Assembly (NCBI GenBank): GCA_032690845.1
Contig: CM064430.1
Span: 4,450,949 to 4,514,948 of the forward strand
Direction of reading: 5' to 3'
Source of the DNA: Eleusine coracana subsp. coracana
Taxonomy: Eukaryota; Streptophyta; Magnoliopsida; Poales; Poaceae
Length of the DNA: 64,000 bases
In this document: one piece after another, positions 23,304-36,000 of the stretch
Layout of the letters: each line of letters starts with the position of its first letter
How positions within the stretch are numbered: the stretch's first letter is position 1
The notes under the pieces: generated by a model
What the model was told of the DNA's origin: nothing
The model's database searches: none
Seen by the model: only the letters and a program-made list of their open reading frames with translations
Translations under genes and position numbers: made by a program

Positions 23304-23695
23304 GTCTTAGTTACAGTCATATACACTCTCAAGAGTACGTACTCATCATAGACATTACTAAAATTACATTAGTATCCGGTTATTTTGAAGTATGTCAAAT
23401 AGATGGATGTGTGCAGTATTAACTCAACAACTAAAAGACGTACAACAATTATGCAAAAAAAAAATTTGGCCAAATGCAGCTAAGAAAAGTAAATGGAGAG
23501 AATAAGTGATAAATTGATGGATTCAAATGACATGCGTATCAAGTTAGGTTATGATTGCTAATTAGAATAATTTAGATCATGAGTGAGCCATTTAGTAAGT
23601 TTAGAGATCTCAATATACAAATTAAAAGTTTGGGAATCTAAATGACACTTTCAGACATGTTCAATGATTGGCCATGCACTTTACTCTTTTCTATT

Positions 23696-24041
23696 TTAAT
23701 CTTTGCATGCAAAATCCTTAACTCTGAAGCGAGAAACCAGTCTCTCGACTTAATAACGCAATGGATCGGTCATAAATCTATAGACATATACTCCTCATTC
23801 TTCGAGATTGCTTAGCCTAAATGTACGAAATACTATATATAGTATATACATAGATACCAAGTCCCGAAAACAAATCTCAAGACCGGAAATTTTCCGGACA
23901 ACTGAACAACTGCTCATGGCAGAGAGCCCGTCAGAGTATATATTGAATCTCTTTGAATGAAAATCTTTAATTTGTTGCGTTATTGTTAGTTTAATCTGAT
24001 AGAACACAAAGTCGGTGACTTAAATCAGAAGAAATGCATGG
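23696..24041. other. Intergenic, no feature recognised
   Basis: This lies between the Mutator-like element and the tandem duplication. I see no gene. Confidence 0.4.
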
Positions 24042-24899
24042 CTTGATGTGTCGATCTCCTCTGCAAACACATCAAAGCAAGCAGAAGTTTTCCTTTAATA
24101 ACGTGACATAGAGGTTGTGACTTGCGAGAACATGTTGCAGAAAGTACTTGGAAGACCTGTAATATTGGTAAACAAGACGTATGATCTGTTACAGAACATC
24201 TGAACGCTTTGACTCTGTCGAAGTGATTCAGTTTACGGAGAGGCTGACAGGCAGCGGAACTGAACACAGTGTCGGGCGATTTTCCTGTAAATCATAGTAA
24301 TCAGCTTATTATCTATTGCGCGTAGTAGTATGACATTGACATACTCTTATCGGTGCTGATGGTGTGCACCCTGAAACTGAAATAGCTGCACTTCCTTCAA
24401 CAACTGTTATAGAAAAAGAAGACCAAACGTCTTGAGTAGAAAGTACGAGCAAAAAAAGAAGCAAAGTGTACTTGATGTGTCGATCTCCTCTGCAAACACA
24501 TCAAAGCAAGCAGAAGTTTTCCTTTAATAATGTGACATAGAGGTTGTGACTTGCGAGAACATGTTGCAGAAAGTACTTGGAAGACCTGTAATATTGGTAA
24601 ACAAGACGTATGATCTGTTACAGAACATCTGAACGCTTTGACTCTGTCGAAGTGATTCAGTTTACGGAGAGGCTGACAGGCAGCGGAACTGAACACAGTG
24701 TCGGGCGATTTTCCTGTAAATCATAGTAATCAGCTTATTATCTATTGCGCGTAGTAGTATGACATTGACATACTCTTATCGGTGCTGATGGTGTGCACCC
24801 TGAAACTGAAATAGCTGCACTTCCTTCAACAACTGTTTTAGAAAAAGAAGACCAAACGTCTTGAGTAGAAAGTACGAGCAAAAAAAGAAGCAAAGTGTA
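24042..24899. repeat. 429-bp tandem duplication, two nearly identical copies
   Basis: Copy 1 is 24042-24470 and copy 2 is 24471-24899; both start CTTGATGTGTCGATCTCC and end GAAGCAAAGTGTA. By eye they differ at only about two positions (AACGTG/AATGTG and TTATAG/TTTTAG), so the event is recent. A minus-strand ORF of 80-99 codons repeats with the unit but has no recognisable domain. Copy 2 runs straight into the 3' end of the tRNA-Gly-like sequence. Confidence 0.95.
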
Positions 24900-24965
24900 C
24901 CAGCAAGGAATCGAACCCGGGTCTGTACCGTGCAGGGTACTATTCTACCACTAGACCACTGGTGC
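24897..24965 (-). pseudogene. tRNA-Gly-like pseudogene (one base lost in the anticodon loop)
   Basis: Minus-strand sequence starting GCACCAGTGGTCTAGTGGTA matches plant tRNA-Gly(GCC) with A box and B box (GGTTCGATTCC). The anticodon loop reads CCTGCACGG where the second tRNA has CCTGCCACGG, so one C of the anticodon is missing. The T-stem 3' side (CCTTG) and one acceptor pair are also damaged. A tRNA of this sequence could not fold normally. Confidence 0.8.
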
Positions 24966-25579
24966 GAATTGAAATATTATCTATTTTAACTCTTATAATA
25001 ACATTCTGAAGATGAACTCTTTGATCAGTGGAGTTGCTGAACTCCAATTCTGTCTGGTGCACTGCAAACAAGACCGACTACAAATTGCCGCGGCGCATTG
25101 CATGACTCATCATCATCATGAAATCTGGACATACATGAAGGAATGCACCAAAATCATCTCTAGCGAGCAAAGCATGTCTGTGAATTCAATAGACATGCAC
25201 GTGCTAGGAAGGAAGAATAACTCTCGTTCTGAATGTTCTTGGGCTCATATGCACAAGTGGAAAAAATCAGAGAAGAGTGAAGCTTCATTGAAGTTAAACG
25301 AAATGCGTGTGAAGAGATTTGTAAAGGAAGAACAGGTTACCAAAATAATGATATGCATGGCATAACGGAACTAGTTTTTTCTTTGTTGAACAATGCATTA
25401 ACTCTTAGATTTCCCCGCATAAAGCTCTAATTGTAAAGAGGATGCCAATGCCTTTTGCGATAAAATCATGCGCTCTTCACACTGCATTGCCAGTTCTTAC
25501 GCTCTGACCATATATGCTGTTCTAGTTTAGGATATGCAAGACAGCAAAACTAGACAAAATGAAAAATCAAATTTAAAAT
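24966..25579. other. Spacer between the two tRNA-like genes
   Basis: A 117-codon plus-strand ORF (25012-25365) has no domain I recognise and no splice or homology support. I do not call it a gene. Confidence 0.4.
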
Positions 25580-25650
25580 GCACCCAGCTGGGAATCGAAC
25601 CCGGGTCTGTACCGTGGCAGGGTACTATTCTACCAATAGACCACCAGTGC
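25580..25650 (-). tRNA. tRNA-Gly(GCC)-like gene, possibly degenerate
   Basis: The minus strand reads GCACTGGTGGTCTATTGGTA, an intact anticodon stem-loop with GCC (CCTGCCACGG), and the B box GGTTCGATTCC. The internal promoter is complete. Against the usual plant tRNA-Gly, the acceptor 5' strand and 3' strand (extra G in CTGGGTGC) pair poorly and the T stem has a mismatch, so it may no longer make a functional tRNA. Confidence 0.65.
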
Positions 25651-25908
25651 TGTTGCGCGTGTAAATAAAACACGCCGGGATTAAGAAGAAAACAACACAA
25701 ATCATTAATTTTCAAAAGGATATCTTAAATCTTTATCGGGAGCTAACTTGTATTCTCGTTTGAAACGGTTACTTTGGACCATAAAACCTCCAATAATAGT
25801 AATTAGTAATGAAATCATGACAATTATATGAGGATATATACTCAGACCCTTGTCACTCGTAGGTCATTGTGTGACTAATGAAATGGTCATGTGTATGGAT
25901 TTACATTA

Positions 25909-26427
25909 GAGTTAATTTCACAAACCCACCAATACTTTGGGTTAATAGTCACAAAACTACCAAATATGCGACCTATTTCACATACCCACCAATACTTTAG
26001 GCTATGGTTTCACAAAACCACCACTTTTTGTATTATACATATTAGATATTTGTGGTCCCACATGTCATTTGCAGCGGTTAAAACTGTAGATCGTATTGCC
26101 AACTTGACTGAGTCAACATCACAGAATTAAGTGAAGATGACATGACACATAAGTGTGAGATGATGTCCTTGACCTTGTAGAAGAGCAGAAGCATTTACGA
26201 GGTTGATATTGCTGAAATCAGCTAAGTTGGCAGGTCGATGCGCTCTATAATTTAAAGTGTTGCAAATGACACATGAGACCATAAGTATGCAATATGTATA
26301 AGTAAAGAAAAATGGCGGTTTTGTGAAAATACAACCCAAAGTATTGGTGGGTTTATGATATAGACACTGTATTTGGTGGTTTTCTGACTATTAAGACAAA
26401 CTATTGGTGGATTTGTAAAATTAACTC
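25909..26427. mobile_element. Mutator-like MITE (519 bp) with long inverted repeats
   Basis: The ends GAGTTAATTT(C/T)ACAAA(C/T)CCACCAAT are inverted copies. The inverted repeat runs about 170 bp and each arm internally repeats the CCACCAATACTTTGGGTT motif. The 9-bp duplication TTTACATTA flanks it at 25900-25908 and 26428-26436. No transposase. Confidence 0.85.
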
Positions 26428-26436
26428 TTTACATTA

Positions 26437-27095
26437 TCATTGAAAGAGTATGACTAATTAGACAAATATTTTGTTGGTTAACTTTGAATAGAGACAATGA
26501 CAACACAAATGGCCTAGTGCAAGTTCCTAAGAGATGTCTGCTAATATCTTCATGCCCTTTGAAAAACTAAAGATCTACTACCTCACCTTGAGTGAGTATT
26601 ATTATTATAAAGTTTAAACATGGTAGTATTTCCTGAAAGAGTAACATAATTCCTATGTAAAACGTTTACATGTTTCATGTAATGAAGATTGAATAAACCT
26701 ATAAATGTGTACTAAGAAAAATAGATTTTAGCGGAATTTTTAATTTTGCCCTTGCTTTACGTGTCCTGTTATATGCCTCCTACGGTCCCACCAAGAATAT
26801 CTTAAAGTCAGTCCAAATAGGAATCTCAAAGCGCACCATGCCTCCAAAACCAAAACCTTGAAAAACCCTGTTCAAATTCGAATGGCAGCAGCCTAAAACC
26901 CCAAGGCCGACGGCAAAATCGGATTTAAAACCCAGACGGCGGAAGGCAAAGAGAACGAAGAAAAGTGATAAGGTTTGGGGACGTCTCCTCGCCACCCTCT
27001 CGTCTCCCTCCCTCCCTCGCTCCCGCCTCCGCCCTCCCCCTTCGCACCCCCACTCCCACGCCGCGCCACCGCCGCCTCCCTTCCACCGCCTCGAG
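26437..27095 (+). promoter_or_regulatory. Upstream region and 5' leader of PNP1
   Basis: The AT-rich upstream DNA turns into a GC- and CT-rich leader from about 26970 (repeated CCCTCC tracts) before ATG 27096, as is common for grass genes. No clear TATA box could be fixed, so the transcription start is not called. Confidence 0.45.
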
Positions 27096-30000
27096 ATGCT
27101 AGCGTCCTCTGCCGCGCTCCATCTCCTCCTCCCGGCGCCGCCGCCGTCGCACCGCCACCACCAACACCTCGCCTTCGCGCTCTCGCACCCCGCGCCGCCG
27201 CTCCACGCCGCGTGCTCGCGCCGCGGCGCGCGGAGGAGGCATATGGGCGCTAGTGCCTCCGCCGCGCTGACGGTGGAGGCGGAGGAAAACAGCTCTGGAC
27301 CGGCCAAGTTCTCCGTGAGGATCCCCGTCGGCGACCGCGAGGTGAGCCATTGAACTCCTGCAATGCAATTTCAGGCACTGGTGGGGGGCGTTCTCTGTTC
27401 ACAATTGCTGGGAATTGGTGCTCTGCCGCCGGAGGTTTTCACGGGCCTGTATATTCCTGCATTGTGGCGTACTCTTGCCGTTGTATGCTCGTGTGTATTT
27501 CTGGCTCCTAAAGAGTACCGAAGTACAGTTCGAGTGTGGCTTTGAGGCTATGCATTGTTCTTGGGCATGTGCTCCATCCAGTCATTTGCATATACCTTTG
27601 AGGCAGAAGGCAGTCACACTTTTTTTTTATCCTTTTGGTTTCAGTTGTTTCATGGCACATGGTGACCATTTCTGAAATTAACTACATTTCACTTCCCAGA
27701 TACTGGTGGAGACAGGCCACATTGGGAGGCAAGCGAGTGCTTCTGTAATGGTCACGGATGGCGACACTGTAAGTCATCACGCTTTAGAGACTAGTTCGTA
27801 CCTGCCTTCAAGAAATGGCACAGGCGGTGCGCCAGTCTTTTTTAACGGTTTTGTAGGGCAAAGCATCTAGAGTTCTCGACGTAATTAGTTCTTTCAAAAT
27901 TTAAACAGGAGTGGTAGCATTCCTCCAAAAGGGCACCACATTTGAACATTTCAGCAATTCTTTCAGAATTTAGACAAGCACTTATAAAAGTAGTTATACA
28001 ATGTTCCATGTTTCTTCTGTCAAAACTTTGACCAAAAGCGTATTTTCTTTTCTTTCCACAATGCACGATAGCATAACTTACCACCGTTCTGTTTTTTGGG
28101 TTCCTCTGTGCATCTCGATCAAATTGAGCTACTTTAGCCTTAATTTGTCTTCTCTTCTCGTTGTTGATGGCCATAGTTCATGTATACCTTTCCATAAGAC
28201 AACATATTTCGGATGCGTACTCACGACTTGCCTTTTCTTCCATGTTCAACTTGAGGCACCAGTCTGGCTGCTGCTGTTCTCTAGTTTAATATATTGAATA
28301 GGAGCAGTATCAAATGATATTATTTTGTTGTTTCAATTTGAAGACCTTGTTACGTCTAACTGCAACTTCATGTGCATTGGCAGATTCTTTACTCTTCTGT
28401 TTGTCTGTCCGACACACCAAATGACCCTTCTGACTTTTTCCCTCTATCGGTTCACTATCAAGAACGCTTGTCAGCTGCTGGAAGAACTAGGTACATAAAC
28501 CTGGAATAGTTTTTGCAACTATTGTTTCTTATCCATCCACCATTCGTGTATTTTATTATGCATACTTACTATATTTCACCTGACTCCAGTGGTGGTTTCT
28601 TCAAACGAGAAGGCAAGACAAAAGACCATGAGGTTCTCTATTAGAACTAAGACTTTAGTTCAACCATATTGTTTGTTCGCTGATTCAAATCTGTCTTACT
28701 TTGCTTGCAGGTTTTAGTTTGCAGATTGATAGATAGGCCCCTACGACCCACGATGCCCAAGGGTTTCTACTATGAAACACAGATATTATCCTGGGTATTC
28801 TACATGTAGTTTAACTTATGTTTACTGTTCAGTTTGGTTATTGAAGTTACACAAGTAGTTTGTCATCAGTTACACAAGTAGCTCATCTAATGTTCCCACT
28901 TTTGGAAATGACATGCTGAATAATACTTCTTTGGGGATCTTCAAAGATGCCCGTTGCAAATTGTCAAAAAAAAAAAAGATGCCCGTTGCAAGGTTATTAA
29001 TGCAACATGCTCTTGACAGAGCCTTTTATTAGAAGCTAGGGATGTGATGATATTTCATTTGCATGTTCTCTTGTTAAGGGCATCGCCATCTGCACTCTCA
29101 TCATGTGCCGACTGCAATAGAAAAAACACCTTGTGTTATTCCTTATGTATATTTATTTTCTTCATTGATTCATTAATTATGTCCATTAATCACTTGATGA
29201 GATGAGACTGTCTGACTATTACAGGTTTTCAGTTATGATGGTATTCATTCCCCAGATTGCTTGGCTATCACAGCTGCTGGTATAGCCGTGTAGGGTTAAC
29301 GAGAAAGAACAAAATGATCCTTCTTTCTGAATTTTAATTCTCTTTTCTTTTTGTCTTGAAACTGTACTGATTTACCACAACATCACAGGGCCCTTTCTGA
29401 AATTCCAAATAAACAAACAATTGCTGGAGTGAGAATCGGCCTGATAAATGGCCAGTTTGTTGTTAATCCAAATACTGAGCAAATGGAGAAGTCAGAGTTA
29501 GATTTGATGATGGCTGGGACTGATAGTGCCATACTGATGATTGAGGTTTGTTCTGAAGCTTTGTTTGCACATGTAGCAGTAGAGGAAAAACACATATGCT
29601 TCACTCTATTCCCAGCAATTTTTTCACTTACAAAAGTGCAATCCTTACATGTGATACCTTATTTGCCCATATGTATTTAAATCCTATTGATATCTGACTA
29701 GTTCTTGATAGGGCTACTGTGATTTTCTGACTGAGGAGAAGCTGCTTGAGGCTGTGGAAGCAGGGCAGGTTAGCTTACCTTATCATCGACACATGCTTTT
29801 AAATAGAGGATACTGCTCTATTCTGTAAATTTTAAAGGACTGTTGGGCATCATAGACAAGTCTTATCGCAAGATTGCTATGCCTGTTTTCCTCAAAAAAA
29901 GAAAAACAAAAAGATGATTATGCTTAGCTCTTTGGTCAACAATCAGTTACTCAATTCTTTGCCAAATACTGTAGTATATATATATTTGTTTCCTCTTTTA

Positions 30001-33000
30001 CTCTATCAGAGCTTTCTAATAGTAATTTATCTTCACTATAATTTGATTTTAGCTATAATGGAACAATGTTGAAGTTCCTGAGTTTTTTTTTTCTTTTCAA
30101 AATTTTTTTAGGTGCAGAATCTTTGTCATTTGTAGATTTTTTTTAAGGACTGCTCTATGCTAATTCCCTATTTCTCTTTTGAGTTAGTTTCACTATCATC
30201 TCTTTTTACCCAGTTCTTACATAAATGCTAGATCTGTCCTTAAAACACAAAATTTGTTTCCATTCCATTATGCTTTTGTTTTTCCTTCTTTTGTGACTCT
30301 GACATAGTATAAAATCAGGTGGCAATTCGAGAAATCTGCAAGGCCATTGATGTTCTTGTTCAGAAATGTGGAAAGAAGAAAATGGTTGATGCTATTGGCT
30401 CACCACCTCCTGAACTCTACATGCATGTTGAAGTATGAAAATACTACTGCTCCTTTTCTTTCCCAAACATATATATTTTGAAAAAATGTTGTATAGTTAC
30501 TACTACAATTAGTACATTTAATAGTGTAAATTATAGCTGGACCATCTAGAATTTGTGTTGACTGGTCTTAGTTCCTATATGCCTAAAATATTCATTTGCT
30601 TGGTCCAGTGACAATTGGTTCAAAAAAAAAAAAAAACCTCGACCTGCAGGGGGTAAGACCGCCCCCGGGCATTTTTGTTAAGAAGAAGACCTTCTCACGC
30701 AGGTCGAGAAAACCCCCAAACCCCTGTCCCACCCTTACACAGCGGCATCGTGGCCCGTGTGAGACGACCATGACCTGGGCCAGGCCTTAGACCTGTGCTT
30801 TGGCATGGTGACAAGTGAGGGGATTTTTTTTTACCCCAACCCGTAAATTCGCTCCCATTGGGAGTCGAACCCGGGACCTTGGGGGTGCTACTAAGCCACC
30901 TCAACCACTAAGCTGAAGGACCGTTCGCGTGACCATTGGTTCATATAGACAGTATTGCTATTCTTGCATATTCTTCATATAAACAGTATTGCTTCTGCAT
31001 ATCTGTGAGAAAATAAATCACATTAACAGTGTATGAACCACACTAATTTCTTTTCATTCCAGATTTTCTAACTTTAACACCGTATCTTGGATGAGCCTGA
31101 AATTCTTATTGCATCACACTTTGTTCTTTCTAGCATGGATTGATCTGATCATTGCCATTTCACCTGCTTTACATCGTCTTGATTTCAGTTGTTGATTCGT
31201 ATTGTTAATCTTGTTCAGGATATTTCTGGAGATGAATTGGTGAAGGCATTACAAATAAAAGAAAAAAATCCCAGAAGAAAAGCTCTTTCAGCTTTGGAGG
31301 AGAAAGTTATAACGATACTTTCTGAACAGGGGTATGTTGCCAAAGATGACTCGTCAGGAGCCACTGAAAGTTTGGCTGATATTGTTGAGGATGAAGATGA
31401 GGATGAAGTTATTGTGGATGGTGAAGTAGATGAAGGTGATGTTCACATCAAGTCAGTTTCAAGGAAGCCCCACCGTCAGGTGATGCTCACTGTTATGTTT
31501 TCTATGTAGAAAAAAAAAACAGACCAAGGGGAGAGACTTCCCCTGGCATCTTTTAAGTAGATGCCGCCTTCGAACCCAGGCCGGCTGGGCAATTCACTTA
31601 CTCTGCGAGCTGCTAGCCAGTTGGCCTGCGAGAGCTTGGCATGTTTTCTATGTAGATGTGATTGATTTAAATGCTTCTAAAATATCAGATACACCATCAT
31701 ATAAATTATAAACAATCCTTTGCTTACGCCTTGTAATTGTTTTTTTATCTGTTCTAGATTTTTTTTTGTGACTTTGTTTGACATTTTTAAATGAGCATTT
31801 CATATACCATGATAAAATGTCATTGTGTACTAATTTGCACTGTGCCTTTTCTATATAGCTTTTCTCAGAAGTTGATGTCAAGCTAGTCTTCAAGGAAGTT
31901 TCATCAAAATTTTTACGAAGGCGCATTGTGGAGGTATTTATTGTTCTTGTCACCTTAGATTTGTTTCTATTTACTGATAGAATGATCTCTGGACCTAAAT
32001 GTTAGCACAGTATAGGATGCTTCCTGTCTTCAATTTCATCAGACTGTGTACAGACTGGTTAGAGTTTTATTTTGATGCACATACTTGTCTTCTAAAATTG
32101 CAATGTTGTGCCGCATCATTGACTTAGTACCATGCAATGTATGTATTTATTTCCTTTGTTCAGCTTATACATTTGATTCCAACTGTGCAATTGTTTTGAA
32201 AAAGACTTGTAATAGCTGGGCGGTATAGTCTGATTATAATTGGCCAAGACTTGATTGGGGGTGAGGAATTTGGGAATGAATTGATACTGTGTTGCTTAAT
32301 GGAATAATGGCTGCCGGCTGCTCCTTTTATTGATCTAGACACAGCCCTAACAATCCAAATCCTATACTTATGGGTTATAAGTAAAGTAGTAAACTATAAA
32401 ATAGATGGAGAAGGCTGGTGCCTGCTAGAGTACACTATCTGCTAGGCCCAAAGTCCTCACCTAGGATTTGCAATGTACACCTACAATTTTCTTCCTATGT
32501 GTCCTTTGGGTTTGCAGAATTGTTTAAGAAAGATTCAAGTCAAATGTGACAAGGTAGCCCTAGCAAGAGGAGCTAGTGAAAATGCTCCAAATATTTCAGT
32601 CGTCCACTTGTGTCCAAAAGAATATTTAGTCATAAATGCGCTTCTGATTGGTGGGTGAAACTTCTGCTACACATAACATACTTCAGAAAAGGGGTGGCCC
32701 CCATGATGTACCAGTATGTATGTGCAGCAATACCTGCCATGTATGCCTTAATTCTTTAAGTTAGGTTTAATAACTATCAGGTTTAATTCAGTAATTTTCT
32801 ATTGAAACGTCTTCTATCATTGATGAACTTCCTGGTGAGACTATTACTCTGTTCCAAAGTCACAGTTCCTTTGGACTTTTCATGTGTTCACATAAAATAG
32901 ATTTGCTACTGAGTAACAGTGTTTCTCAAACTTTAGGGAGGGAAGCGAAGTGATGGACGAAGTCCTTGGGAGCTTCGGCCCATTAATTCTCAATGTGGAC

Positions 33001-36000
33001 TACTTCCACGAGCACATGGTAGTGCTCTGTTCACAAGGGGAGAAACGCAGGTAAGGTAATACACCTCATTTGAGTCTACTGTTACTGATATTGTTCATAA
33101 TAGCCCCTGGTGTTATAGTTTCATCTGTCGTATCCTGCTGTTATTAGTGTTTAGCTAGTGTTATTCAACCTGTGCTGATGTTTTTTGGGACTCATGCATT
33201 CTATTCATATGTCTGATGTATATTTGAAAGTACCAGCTTCCTTATTGCAATCAACAAATGTTGCTACTTATGTAGATGCATTTTACTTTGAGGTGCCGTG
33301 TGCTTGAGACCATAGTCATGGAGGTTTTTTGCCAGATTTGGTTGGTTTAATAGTAACAGAATTGCATGTTAGAATAATGGTTTCGAGTTTGTTTCCCCTT
33401 TGCTGGCCTTGGCTGTTGCAAGGCTCTGGTTTGAGTGGTTTGTAATAATGAACAGCTATATCATTTCTCAATGCAGCGACTGGAATATTAATACATTTCC
33501 CTGTTTTATATAAAAAAATTTACTTTGAGGACTCTATTTCACAACAGTAGAGAGTGCAACTTCTGACTGCATTAAAGCTTTATTTATGTTTCTCTGGTTG
33601 TTTATTAAGAGGCTGTTTCATCTCAAATCAAAGTTATTTGTATCTTTCCTTTTTACCTATTTTTGTCAATCATGCAGTCACTGGCTGTAGTCACTTTAGG
33701 TGGTTATCAGATGGCACAACGAATTGACACCCTTGTTGATACCGAGGAATCAAAAAGTTTCTATCTTCAGGTAATAAATACCTTTTGGTTGATTGAATGA
33801 GAAATCACCCTCCTAGGCTGATTCCCCATCTCTAATGTTCAATAGCTAAATTGTCTGCTTCTCATATGCTCCCACTTATTAAGTTTATAACCTGTTGTGC
33901 ATTTTAGCAAGCTCTATCATTTGGCTTTTCTATATAAATAGAATCATCGCTAACACCACGCAGCTCTACCTTGTTAAACTAAAGAGCGGGGAACTAGTGG
34001 ATAAAAGGGAGTTGGATACACTCTCTACCAGATGGGAGTGCACCACTTCGTCTATTTACGATTCCCATAAACCAGACCGTGCTTTCTTTTATTAGTAAGC
34101 TCAGCCTAAGAGCCCTGGACTGGTAGCACCTGCAAATGAAACATGCATGCCTTTTGCTGCGTGCCTTCGAACCTGGATTGCTCCCCACTGCAAGTGCATA
34201 ACATGATCACAGACATTGTCTGCTATAAACAGACCGTCTTGTTCCTTTGCCACTCGTACCTATAGAAATAGATCTAGCAATCCTGTTGTTAAAGATAAAT
34301 ATTTCTCGGAAGCAGTGGGGGTAAGTGCACTCGTACTAATGGGGGTTAAATTACTTTTATTTCTTTGCTTTGCTTTGCCTGGCCTGCCTTCACTTCGTGG
34401 AGCCGAGGTCTAGTGGTTCAGGACATCTCTCTTTCAAGGAGGCAGCAGGGATTCGACTTACCAATCTAGCAGCTTTCACAAAGCATGTAGAAGCCCCTAG
34501 GTCACAGTCACAGTCACACTGAGGGCCATAGAGGGGGACCACAGTACTCTAAGAAGGATCTTCTTTCCTTTTGACCTAGTTAGCACTAATGATTAGCAAA
34601 AAGGAGGATCTTCAAATGCATATTTCTGGAGAGTTTTGAAAAAACTGCGAGGGTTTAAAATGATGGTGCTATCATATATTGGCCCCTGTTAACATATTTT
34701 TGTTAGAGGAAAACAAGAGGCTTGTACAGTTAAGTGATACCATTGAATCAGAGCTAAGCTTTTTCTAGATTGCAAGTGGATATTAGCTGTCAAGATGCTA
34801 ATCTTTTTGTTTAATTATAGTTCTGTGAATAGATATGTTTCATATTGTCGTCATCAGTTGAGATTTTAGTCATGAATATGGCATCTTTGGGTGTCTAAGC
34901 TGTCTTGTCATTTGTTGATCATTTTTTAAAGTTCTTTCTAAAGGCTTTATGGTTACTAGTTCCATTGTTCATGTGAACAAGTCATTCACTCTATCCCATT
35001 TTAGCTTCTTGAGTTTTGCTTTTAGACGGAAAATACTCAGCAGTATTGTCTAATTCCAATGACATACTGCAGTACTCTTTTCCTCCATCATGTGTCGGTG
35101 AAGTTGGTCGAATTGGAGCACCTAGTAGAAGAGAGATAGGACATGGGATGCTTGCAGAAAGGGCACTGGAGCCAATTTTACCTCCAGAAGAGGATTTTCC
35201 ATACACTATTCGTGTTGAGAGTACGATAACTGAAAGTAATGGTTCGTCCAGGTAATATTATTGCTTTATGTTAAGCGTAACATTTGTCTTCTGCTTGTTC
35301 AGTATACAAATTTTGTGTATGCTAGCAAGTGGCAACAACATTTTTTTGCATTTTTTATTTAATTAGCTGAACTGTAGATAATCAGCTTTGCCATGCTCTT
35401 TTTTGTGGTACTTTTATGTATTCTGTCACTTATCTCCTACTCCCTTTGTTTCTTTATGTAAGAATGCCTAGAATCCCAATGCAAAAATAACCTCATCAAT
35501 TCCTCACCCACCCACCAGATTTTGGCTTATTCCTAGAAATGCTTACATTGTGATAAAATTTTTGAATCTTTCAAATGCTTACATTGTGAGACAGGTAGTA
35601 TGATGTAATCAGTATATAGATTCAGCTAGCTGGTCGCATGCAAAACATAATACCCGTAGGTGCAGGATATCCTGAATTTGACCCTATGTTTTTTACTTTC
35701 TCTAACAAGCTTTTTCTTTCATAAAATAGAGTACTAAACTTTAATCACTCAATTGTTAATTGTTTGTGTGATGTTTCATTAGCATGGCTTCTGTATGTGG
35801 AGGTTGTTTAGCACTTCAAGATGCTGGGGTTCCTATAAAGTTTCCTGTTGCTGGAATAGCAATGGGCTTGGTTCTTGATACACAGGAATTTGGTGGAGAT
35901 GGTAGCCCACTTATACTTTCTGATATTACTGGAGCTGAAGATGCTTCTGGCGACATGGATTTGAAGGTGTGATTTGCATTCTATTCTAATTGGGTCTTTG

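Larger units (their letters stand above)
16634..23686. mobile_element. Mutator-like inverted-repeat element split by a copia insertion
   Basis: The left arm (16634-16811) begins GGGTAAAGTACATGGCC. The right arm (23309-23686) ends with its imperfect inverse (GAGTAAAGTGCATGGCC read from the right). The inverted repeat extends over roughly 150-180 bp, including AATTTGTATATT in both arms. A perfect 9-bp duplication TTTTCTATT flanks it at 16625-16633 and 23687-23695. Without the copia insertion it would be about 560 bp, a non-autonomous MULE-type MITE. No transposase is encoded. Confidence 0.82.

Noticed and set aside
24025..24696. Repeated minus-strand ORFs of 80-99 codons
   Set aside because: They are two copies of the same frame created by the tandem duplication; no recognisable domain and no other support.
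25012..25365. 117-codon plus-strand ORF between the tRNA-like genes
   Set aside because: No domain, no splice context, low-complexity charged composition; compatible with a chance frame.
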